Assembly (NCBI GenBank): GCA_015680905.1
Contig: CM027379.1
Span: 31,886,501 to 31,950,500 of the forward strand
Reading direction: 5' to 3'
Length of the DNA: 64,000 nt
From: Coptis chinensis
Taxonomy: Eukaryota; Streptophyta; Magnoliopsida; Ranunculales; Ranunculaceae
How positions within the stretch are numbered: position 1 is the first letter of the stretch; each line of letters opens with the position of its first letter. Below the pieces are notes generated by a model that searched no databases, was not told the DNA's origin, and was given only the letters and a program-made list of their open reading frames with translations. This document shows, piece by piece, positions 1 through 9,435 of this stretch. Made by a program: the position numbers and the translations under genes.

Positions 1-15
1 ACAAGCCTGCTAGAC

Positions 16-2407
16 TTGGTACATATTGATATTTGTGAGCTTGAAGGAGTTCTGACTAGAGGTGGTAAAAGATATTTTATTACTTTTATTGATGATTGTT
101 CGAAATTTGCATATGTTTATTTGCTGAAGAATAAAAGTGATGCGTTTGATGCTTTTAAAGCTTATATACTTGAGGTTCAAAATCAGCATGACAGAAACAT
201 TAAAGTAATTCGAAGTGATAGAGGTACTGAATATGGTTCTGCTGATTTTGATATTTTCTTGCAATCACATGGTATAATCCATGAGACGACAACTCTTTAT
301 TCACCTGAAATGAATGGAGTAGCTGAACATAAGAACATAACTCTTAAGGAATTAACTGTTGCTATGTTACTTAGTTCTGAAGCACCCTCAAATTTATGGG
401 GTGAAACTGTTTTGACTGTTTGCTATGTGATGAATAGAATTGTTAATTCTAAGACGAAGGTTACACCTTATCAGCTATGGAAGGACATGAAGCCTAATTT
501 AAGTTATTTCAGAACATGGGGATGTCTGGCTTTGCTAATGAAGCATGATCCCAAGATCTCAAAGCTTGAGAGCAAAGCTTATGAGTGTGTCCTTCTAGGC
601 TATACTATGAACAGTAATAGACATACATGTTTTTAGATATGAAGACTAATGTCTTGTTTGAATCATCTGATGCTGAATTTCTTGAAAACATGTTTCCATA
701 CCTATCTAGAAATAGTGGGGGTGCGTCTTCCTCCAAGGCACCTACTTCTGATGTTTCTGACACTTATATACCTAGAATACATGACAAAGACACTGTTACA
801 GAATCTGAACCGAGGAGAGGTAAGAGAGCAAGGGTTGCAAAGGAACTGGGACCCAATTTTGTCACTTTTTCTTTGGAAGGAGATCCCTCCTCCATTGAAG
901 AAGCTCTCACATCTTCTGACTATGAGTTTTGGAGAGAAGCCATACAGAGTGAGCTTGATTCTCTCATGGAGAACAAAACTTGGAAGCTTGTTGATTGGCC
1001 TCCTGGTTGCAAGACTATAGAAAACAAATGGGTTTTAAGAATGAAGTTTAAAACCGATGGTTCAGTGGACAAGTTTAAAGCAAGGTTGGTTATCAAAGGT
1101 TTTCGACAGAGAGAGAACTTTGATTTCTTTGACACATATTCACCTGTTACACGGGTAACATCCATTAGAGTATTACTTTCTGTTGATGTTGTTCATAATC
1201 TTGTTATTCATCAGATGGATGTTAAGACAGCCTTTTTAAACGGGAATTTAGAAGAAGAGATTTATATGGATTAGCCAACAGATTACGTGGAACCAGGTAA
1301 TAGTAAAAAGGTATGCAAATTACTTAAGTCACTTTATGGGTTGAAACAGGCACCTAAACAGTGGCATGAGAAATTTGATAACTTTATCATTACTAATGGG
1401 TTCAAGATAAATGAAAGTGACAAATGCATTTATTATAAGTACTCTGATGAGATATGTGTTATTATATGCTTATATGTTGATGATTTACTAATCTTTGATT
1501 CCAATTTACATGTTGTAAAAGAAACCAAGAATATGTTGTCTTCTAACTTTGATATTAAGGAATTAGGTGAAGGCTGATGTAATGTTGGGAATCAAAATTA
1601 CAAGATCGTCTGATGGCATATGGCTGGATCAGTCACACTACATTAAGAAAATGTTGAAGAAGTATAACTACTTCGATTGTGTGGCCGTTGGTACTCCTTT
1701 TGATCACAGTGTTAAATTATTTGCGAATAATGGTGAACATGTGAATCAAAATGAATATGCAAGTATCATTGGTAGTTTGAAATATGCTACAGATTGTACT
1801 AGACCTGACATTGCCTATGTAGTAGGTATTATTTGCAGGTATATTAGTAATCCTAACGCTAAGCATTGGAAAGCAATTGGCAGGTTAATGAGATACCTAA
1901 AGGGAACCAGTCATTTGGGTATTCATTATTAGAGATATCCTGCTGTTCTTGAGGGGTATACAGATGTTGACTGGAACACTCTCTCAGAAGACTCTAAGGC
2001 CACAGTGGTTATGTGTTGTATCTTGGAAGTCCAAGAAGTAGACTGTTATAGCACAGTCTACCATGGAGTCTGAACTAATTGCTTTGGCTAGTGCAAGTAA
2101 GGAGGCTGGTTGGTTACGAGATATTCTCACTCATATTCCGGTTTGGCATAAACCGGTACCAGCCACTTTGATACATTGTGATAGCACTGTTGCTATCGGG
2201 CGTGTCCACAATAAATTTTATAATGGTAAATCACGACAGATTCATCGTAAACATAGTACTGTCAGAGATTTTATATCTAGAGGTGCAGTGACTATTGATT
2301 TTGTGAGATCTGGTGATAATCTAGCAAATCCATTTACCAAAGCTTTGGCCAAAGAAAAACTGTGGACTACTGCCAGAAGCATGAGACTGAAGCCAATTGG
2401 AAGATGA
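16..2407 (+). pseudogene. copia-1 pol remnant: integrase, reverse transcriptase, RNase H
   Basis: Integrase core is read from 16 to about 635 with the three catalytic acidic positions visible: HIDIC, the D of IRSDRGTEY, and the E of MNGVAE. A frameshift near 630 moves the reading to another frame (627-1274), covering the linker and the start of reverse transcriptase (WKLVDWPPG, NKWVLRMKFK). A TAG at about 1273 interrupts the motif IYMD-PTDYVEPG, where Gln is expected. Reverse transcriptase resumes at 1287 with SLYGLKQAPKQW and the catalytic LYVDDLLIF. Another shift near 1565 leads to 1567-1932 (LGIKITRS, TRPDIAYVVG). RNase H and tail are at 2063-2407 (ESELIALASASKEAGWL, HCDSTVAIGR). The breaks make this a fossil; none was repaired in this reading. 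Confidence 0.92.
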
Positions 2408-3060
2408 ACATCTATGATGGTAACCCAACCTAGGGACTAGAGATCCCAAGAACTAGGTTTAAAGGGAATAACAAGTCATAGAATGTTGGTTGTAAAACAT
2501 ACATTGTTACTTATCTGTCCCGTAGTTGGATAGTAAAATGTATGAAATCCTGCAGCGATAATAAAGGTCGAGGTTTTTGGAAAAACTCATAATGAAGTTC
2601 TATGGTCCTTATGGGCGGAGTGTATAGCTACAGGAGCACTCTTGATAGACTCACCTAGTGAATGTGAAAGTAGAGGCCGCTTTCTATGAGAATGATGGCT
2701 GATTCTCTAGATCATTCACGAATCCAGGAGAGCACAGGGCCTTTAATGTGCAGAACATGTAAAGAGAACACTGGATATGTTGTGCGTGATTATGACTTAT
2801 TGTATACTCAAGACCTAAGTTTAAGACTTAATCACTTATGACTTTTATACTTTGAGTAATTTTCACTACGTAAAGGTTTAAGCCATGGACACCTTCATCT
2901 ATGCATAACATGTTGATACTGATATTGATTGCTCTTAAATATATTTTATATTTTGTTTTTATAAAAAATAAGTGGGGGATTGTTGTGTTATTTTGAATAA
3001 AACAAGAGGTGAACTTGGGCTTGGGCTTGGGCTTGGGCTTGGGCTCTCTTTGATCCCTTG

Positions 3061-3184
3061 TCTTTTTGGTAGACCATTTTCCTTAAACTGTTTTTGGATA
3101 AGTTTGGAAACAGAATTGGATATCTTTTTGGTATACCATTTTCCTTAAACTGTTTCCGGATAAGTTTGGAAACAGAATTGGATA
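3061..3184 (+). repeat. 62-bp tandem duplication in the LTR
   Basis: Two adjacent 62-bp copies, 3061-3122 and 3123-3184, differ at a few bases. They lie in the U3 part, upstream of the TATA-like box, where repeated enhancer-like units are common in LTRs. Confidence 0.85.
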
Positions 3185-3285
3185 TGGATTGGGAAACAGA
3201 TGTGATAAACTTGTAGAATCAAATTCTTATTGGGAAACTGGATCAGTACCCTATCCGGATCTACTAAGTGTTCCATGTTTTCCTC

Positions 3286-3293
3286 TATAAATA
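3286..3293 (+). promoter_or_regulatory. TATA-like box in copia-1 LTR
   Basis: TATAAATA lies about 305 bp into the LTR, where an LTR promoter is expected. Activity is an inference. Confidence 0.5.
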
Positions 3294-3571
3294 CTCCTAG
3301 AGCAACAACTAATAAGAATGTGTGCGAAAACTATTTTCTATACTAAGTTGAGGGCTTTCATAAGATCAGAATCGTGGTTCTTCTTTTCTTTTTTGGTTTA
3401 TCTGCAGTAAACAAATGAGAGTCTATCTGGCTGTTGTATCCTGGAGGTTGATGCGATTTGTCTGTATAAAGAGGAACAGACGTGAAACAACCTTAAAGAA
3501 AGCGTTTGATCCGTGCCTCAGCCAACATTCTTATTCACAGTTTGTTCTTGTTGCGGCAATTGTTACCAACA

Positions 3572-5374
3572 GTTAGTTAAGGGGCTAAAACTTAGTTGTT
3601 CTAGCCACCAAAGCCATGTTTACTTTTGTGGTCGAATTTAATTGGGATTTTTAATGCTTGTTTTAATTTCAGCATACTTGGAAGGCTGGAGCAAGTAAAA
3701 ATCTGTTTAATCTTAGGCTATTTTGTTGTTTTTCGAATGGCTTTATATAGTTACAACTTTATTTTTTTAAACACGGTATAAATTATTCTTCGACGCTAAT
3801 ACATGTATTGGAAGCACACTAATAGACAAACTAGATTGAATATGGTGATGAAAATAACAAAACAAATTAATCAAAATACTACGTGCGTGAGAAAGTAATA
3901 TATAAATATAATGAATTAAGAATAATAAAACCATATGTGTGCTCTTATCTCACACCCCTGGTTTAATTATAGACATCTCACATTATTCCTAATCACTACA
4001 TGTAATTAAATACTAAGAGATGACCTAAATCAAAATTATTAGAGACTGGTGATAGATGAATAAACTTAGTTGTTCAATATATGTGCTACTTGTGTTGGTT
4101 TCAATTCATTTGTTGAACTAGCTTGTACGTTCGCAAATGTGAATACCATCTTGCACCACGACACTAGTGTAGTTATAGTATTTATTTGTATTTATGATGT
4201 GGTTTGTTGAAGAACATATTGATGATCAATCTCTTTGTTACATCACTGCAATTTAAGTGGGCTTTGTTACTTTATCGCATTCAAAAAGCTAGTTTTGTGT
4301 AGACTATAAAGATATATCATATCTCAAATTTGATTTGTATATAAAGAGTTTTGTATCGCTTTAATTTGAAAACTTTGAAAATTGTTATATTATGGGTATC
4401 AATTTCTACCACAAGTATATATTTTGGTCGTGTTTAGTGTTTGATCTTTGCATTATATATATATATTTTTTATTTTTGTTTGGTTATTGTTCATGTAGAT
4501 TTTCATGTATTATTAGATTGACGCTTCTTATTGATCTCTAGTTGAACCCCATTCATCAAAAGAGGCATCCATATAGTTATTTTGTTTAAATTAGTTTCAA
4601 CTTAATATTGTGGTGTTATATCGTTCTAAACAGTAAAAGTAAATTATTATTTTTCTTGGATATAATAAAACATAGTAAAAATAAATTAAAATAAAGTATG
4701 ACCTACCCAAACTTTCCCAAAATATTTGTGCCATTGTAAATCAATTATTAACTCGTGCAGTTTAATTTCAAATACTCTATCAACAATCTCGGGAGCGTAT
4801 TCATGTTTAATTTATGTCATGTAGTTAACTTGTCCAGTACCTTTTGAATTCCAGCCCACTTGGAGTTGCAAGTAAATGTGTGTGAAAATATCATGAGTCC
4901 AACCCATCTAGAAATGGCTATGGCATCCTAATAATTTTGGACTATATATCGTGGCCCACCTGTAAACGACGACGGTAACATTAATCGCCTACCGACAGAA
5001 GCAGGTTTAGTGTCCTCGTAAACATCAACATCAACCAAACATTGGTATAATTCAGTACGAAAACTTCATCTTCTCAACATCAGTGTATGCATCAATTAGC
5101 TCAAAATTATTGCTTCAATTGTGGTCGTAAGCATCAACTTCAACCAAACATTGGTATCGAAAAATTATTGCTATCAATTGTCAAAATTATTGCTTCAATT
5201 GTCTATCTCTAACTATTGTTAGTCCTTTGTTTGCTCTCATCTGCATTCTAAAAGCACAATATTCTAAATAAAATTATGTTATCTGTAAACTTGATAATGA
5301 TTTTATTGAATGAAAAATGATTACAACAATTGTCTATTTATACTATTAGTTACAAAACATGATTAATACATGAC
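3572..5374. other. gene-free AT-rich DNA
   Basis: No ORF of note, RNA gene or clear transposon was recognised. Around 5020-5200 two short phrases are repeated (CATCAACTTCAACC-like and TCAAAATTATTGCTTCAATT), a minor local duplication. Confidence 0.5.
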
Positions 5375-5748
5375 GGGGAGGGATAGAGCCACTCCCATTA
5401 TAGTCACTTCCGAGCCACTCCATCGACTTACAAATAAATTGAATTAATACCTGATTTTTGTGGATATGATGTTCTCACAATAGATAACATGCCTACAAAA
5501 TTTCATCATATTTGGATATATCTAACCTTGCGAAAACTAGTGTTCAATTTTGAACATTTATCTAACAGTTATGAATTTTCTGATTTCATAATAATATTTG
5601 ATTAGGTTAAACATATTTGAATGAGCCGAAATTTTGTAGGCATGTTATTCATGGTGGGGAGATCATATATACAAAATATCAGCCCTTAATTCAATTGGTA
5701 GGATGAGATATGATTTTGTATATTTTGGGAGTGGCTCTATCCCTCCCC
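5375..5748. mobile_element. inverted-repeat MITE, 374 bp
   Basis: The ends are perfect 22-bp inverted repeats (5375-5396 and 5727-5748) beginning GGGGAGGGATAG. Looser inverted similarity continues inward, so most of the element can fold back. Flanking 9-mers ATACATGAC and ATATATGAT match at 7 of 9 positions, in keeping with a decayed 9-bp target-site duplication and hence a Mutator-like origin. There is no coding capacity. The superfamily call is inference. Confidence 0.8.
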
Positions 5749-6204
5749 ATATATGATTAGTTATAATTGAAAACTAAAGTTAGTTATGCTTTTGCTAAGT
5801 CAGCATTTCTGATGCATCTGTCTTGAATGTTTGATTGTTGATTGTTCTTTACTATTGACATCTTAATATCTCTCGTGGTAACATGTTGTATTTTTTCCTA
5901 GTTTACTATGATTTTATGTACTTTTATATCAAACATATATTTATAAGCTCCGTCGGGAAATAAGATGGGGCATTGCATTGACATAAAACTTTGATGAATT
6001 TCATCGATTCTATTTAAGCTGCATATTTTACTGTATAGAATAATATCACAATGACCTTAAGATTCATCTCCATTACTAACAATGAGAGTAACTACCTCAT
6101 TAGAAACTGACAATTTAACATCGAGAGTGTAGTATACACAACAACAATAAGAAGTTTCTTGTCTTAAAAATTAAAATATTCAGACGTTTACGTGAAACAT
6201 GATT
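5749..6204. other. no feature seen
   Basis: AT-rich DNA between two transposon-like elements; nothing coding or structured was recognised. Confidence 0.5.
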
Positions 6205-6524
6205 GGGAAGGGATCGGTTTATTCTCTAATGTTTACTCATTTTTGTACTCTCAATAATAGCCATCAGATGGTTGGAATCAACGTTTGAAAATCTGCTGAT
6301 GTGTCCCTTTGAAAAAGTAAGAAAATAGATAATTTGACCTGGCTAAAGCTGAGCCATTTATACACCAAAATCATTACTACTACTTTCTAAACACGTGTCC
6401 CACGTTTCTCTCACATTTTTTGTCAAAACACAAAACTTTCCAGAGACCAGAGTTATCTTTCTCAAAGTGAAGACACCATTTTTAACAACTAAATACCATG
6501 AATGAATCTATAAATTTTGTGTTA

Positions 6525-6548
6525 TCTCTCTCTCTCTCTCTCTCTCTC
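6525..6548 (+). repeat. (TC)n microsatellite
   Basis: About twelve TC dinucleotides in a row. They give a spurious Leu-Ser run in an ORF here. Confidence 0.9.
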
Positions 6549-7004
6549 AACAAATACATTTGCAATTTGGAGAAACAAAGACTTTCGAGTTTGTCAACAA
6601 GACGTATTGTGACCTTTGATTTCGTCAATAAGTCACCTCACAATCATTTGATTTTGCAAGTTCAAGCCAACGAACGAGTTTGATGAATTTTGAACAAGAA
6701 CATGCAAATCATCTCTTTCCCCCTCCATTTTACTTACTTTATTTGTATTATTTTTTAATTATTATATTTTTTTTTTGTGGATATGGAAACTAGATATATC
6801 AAATTTGGATATTGGGAAGTTCTTTTTGCCATTAACAGATGATTTGTGGTACCCATATAATTTTGTTTTTTCTTGTTTCTAATTAGCCAAAAGTTTACCA
6901 ATAAGAGTTTTTCAATAATATACTACCCTTCAAATCCACCCACGAGTCCATGACTGTCTCAGAACAAGATTATACAGCCTTGGCGGCTTACTATTAAACG
7001 AATA

Positions 7005-7200
7005 TGTCCATTAACAAATATGTTCGTGGGGCAGCTTATATAGTGTATTGAATAACTTTTTAATTTGCACTTATTAACTTGTTCGTGGGCATGTTATATA
7101 TGACATTATATAAACTACGCAATACACTATACAAACTTCTCAAGACGCTATATAACATGTCCGTAAACGGACAATACATTTAAGAGAAAACATGGACTAC
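7005..7200. repeat. diverged relative of the 7404-7611 MITE
   Basis: It shares the phrases for the TATATAGTGT palindromes, the AACTTTTTAATTT middle and the TTTAAGAGAAAAC right tip with the element about 400 bp downstream. Confidence 0.6.
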
Positions 7201-7403
7201 TTTTCAATTCAAATAGCATGTAACTTCACTTGTCATTGGTGTTCCCAATTCCTATACTTCTAATTTGATTCTATTAATCTTTTGGCTAGTGGCATAACCA
7301 CACCACCCATGTAGTGTTTAAACTTATCATCGGAAAAAAAAAATGTAGTGTTTAGTCTTTTATTTCACCATAAGTTTGCAAACTATTTGATATTAAACTT
7401 GTT

Positions 7404-7611
7404 GGTTTTCTCTTAAACATACATGTATATTTTGTGGGACAACTTATATAGTGTCTTGAACAGTTTATATAGTGTCTTTAACAACTTTTTAATTTACGTT
7501 TCTTAACTTGTTTATGGGCAGCTTATGTATGACACTATATAAGCTGTGCAAGACACTATATAAACTGCTCAAGACACTATATAACATGTCCGCAAACGTT
7601 TAAGAGAAAAC
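7404..7611. mobile_element. small palindromic MITE nested in the Mutator-like element
   Basis: Perfect 15-bp terminal inverted repeats (GGTTTTCTCTTAAAC at 7404-7418 and its complement at 7597-7611) enclose 208 bp made of further internal palindromes of the type GACACTATATAAACTG. A diverged relative lies at about 7005-7200, missing the left tip. No target-site duplication was recognised. Confidence 0.7.
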
Positions 7612-8434
7612 CTGATTAAATTTGGGCATTAAACTTTAGTATAACACACATTTCAAATGATATGGATAAAATGATCTGAGAACATTTTGGAAAACAATTA
7701 TCGAATGAGCAAAACAATTTAGAAAATTGATGCTCTTAGATTAAGATAATGTTTAATACAAAAACTCATCAATTTGTGACAAAATGATAGATTTTTATAA
7801 TTACAGCTCCTACCATACACTGTATCGATAACTTTTACAAAACTCTATCTACAAAAAATAAAAATAAATTATGAATCACGACGACATGCTTCAAACAGTT
7901 AAGCGAACTGCAACAGACTTTATTTTGCAAAACATCATCTTGAGAAGCTTAAACGCAAGAGTATTGCTACTCTCATAGCCAATTAATCTTGGTCTGTATG
8001 TAATCAAGGCAACTGGAGGAGTTCCCCCCATTTATAGTAAAAAGAGAAAATCCCAAGAGAGAAAGGAAAAGAGAAAAGCTAAAGAACGGATTTTGTGTCT
8101 TGTTAAAGATGGTTTCTTTGCAAAAATAGGGGTAACTTTGTGATTTTTCCTTTCTTGTTTGTTTGTAAAAAATGATGTTTTCACTGAAAAAGAGAACTCA
8201 GGAAAATTTTAGTATTGGCGGAAAATGTGTGAGAAAAGTTGAACACACGTTTAGAAAATAGTGGCAATGATTTTGGCGTGTAAATGGGCGGTCAGATTAT
8301 CTATTTTTTACTTTTTCAAAGTGACTCGTGAGCAGATTTTCATACGTTGATTCGAACTATCTGATAGCTATTATTATTGAGAGTACAAAAGTGCAAAAGT
8401 GAGTAAACATTAGAGAGTAAACCGATCCCTTTCC

Positions 8435-8638
8435 AACATTACTAGCCAATTTGATACTCTAGATAGGCTGCACCAACCCTAGTGGTCCGCAACTAATAAC
8501 ATGAAATGTCTGAATTACCCTTGATCAAAGAATACAATACCCATTTCCTCCTTCTCCCCTCCTGCTTTTCTCTCTCTCCCTCCTTCCAAGATCTGATTCA
8601 TTTCCTCAAATCTGAATTTCATTTAAAAAAAAAAAAAA
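8435..8638 (+). promoter_or_regulatory. presumed VPS54 core promoter and 5' UTR
   Basis: These 204 bp separate the Mutator-like element from the start codon. They contain a CT-rich stretch (about 8547-8587), common in plant 5' UTRs, and an A-run directly before the ATG. No clear TATA box was identified. The assignment is by position. Confidence 0.4.
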
Positions 8639-9435
8639 ATGGATCCACTCCCGGGCCGGTTCCCTCGAACCAGTTCCTCAGCCTCAAACCAATCCGACTC
8701 ACCTTTACCTCGTACATCATCATCGTATCAAAACACTAGTCAGAGTTTATCATCAATCTTAAACAACCCACACCTTAATAAATCCGACTCATCTGTTAAT
8801 CCACTTTCTTGGTGGTGGTCCCCATCTTCTTCAATTAGTCCCCTGAATTTCTACCACCTTTAACAATCCAAAACTCAATTCCAAACATTTCCAAATCCGA
8901 ATTCGATATTTATTTATCCAAAATATCGGAATCTTATTCCAGATTTGAAGATATACAAAACCATAGTAAAAACAATGAAGGGATTCTAGATTTGAGTATT
9001 GGTCAAGGGGAAGCATTAGTTGCTTGTTTAAGAGAAGTACCATCGTTGTATTTTAAAGAAGATTTTGCATTACAAGAAGGGGCAACGTTTCGAGCTGCGT
9101 GTCCGTTTTCTAGTCCGTTGGAAAATGTCGCATTGCAAGAGAAGTTGTCTTATTATTTGGATACAGTGGAAGTGCATTTGGTTAAGGAGATTTCCTTGAG
9201 GTCGAATTCGTTTTTTCAAGCGCAAGGGCAGTTGCAAGATTTGAATGGGGAGGTTTTCGAAGCGTGTGGGAGGATTAGGGAGTTGAAAGAGATGATTAGG
9301 ATTTTGGATGGGGATTTGGTGGACTCGGCCAGGTCTATTCAGGATTTGAATTCGACTAGGAGTAATTTGATTGCGCTTCAGCACAAGTTGAGGCTTATTT
9401 TGTATGTTAATCAAGCAATGTCCGCGTTGAAACTG
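8639..9435 (+). CDS. VPS54: VPS54 exon 1 (with 1-base frameshift)
   Basis: Encodes residues 1-266: a Ser-rich leader, the SILNNPH motif, then the conserved block with GQGEALVACLREVP and a coiled-coil-like stretch (LNGEVFEACGRIRELKEMI). Reading runs in one frame to about 8840, then must shift by one base at CCCC (8840-8843) to continue as PEFLPPL and onward. Donor GT at 9436. Confidence 0.9.

Larger units (their letters stand above)
1..3571 (+). mobile_element. Ty1/copia LTR retrotransposon, 3' part (copia-1)
   Basis: The order integrase, reverse transcriptase, RNase H, purine tract, 3' LTR is that of Ty1/copia elements. The 5' LTR, gag, protease and the start of integrase lie left of the window. 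The coding part (to 2407) is broken by frameshifts and stops, so the copy is not autonomous. The stretch 2408-2970 between pol and LTR shows no ORF and is normal 3' internal sequence for these elements. A purine tract (AGTGGGGGAT, 2971-2980) sits directly before the LTR. The target-site duplication cannot be checked because the left end is outside the window. Confidence 0.93.
2981..3571 (+). repeat. 3' LTR of copia-1
   Basis: The LTR begins TGTTG right after the purine tract and ends CAACA, giving a 5-bp terminal inverted repeat and a length of 591 bp. It has a TATA-like box at 3286-3293 and polypyrimidine stretches downstream of it. It also contains five CTTGGG hexamers (3014-3043) and a 62-bp tandem duplication (3061-3184). 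Boundaries are inferred from TG/CA ends and the purine tract, since no second LTR is in view. Confidence 0.85.
6205..8434. mobile_element. non-autonomous Mutator-like element, 2.23 kb
   Basis: The outer about 235 bp at the left (6205 to about 6440) and right (about 8195 to 8434) are inverted copies of each other, starting GGGAAGGGATCGGTTTA and GGAAAGGGATCGGTTTA. The flanking 9-mers AACATGATT (6196-6204) and AACATTACT (8435-8443) agree at 7 of 9 positions. Long terminal inverted repeats with a 9-bp duplication are typical of Mutator-like elements. No transposase ORF is present. The interior holds a TC-repeat, two related palindromic sequences near 7.0 and 7.4 kb, and unclassified AT-rich DNA. 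The right end lies 204 bp before the VPS54 start codon, so it may supply or disturb part of that promoter. Confidence 0.75.
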
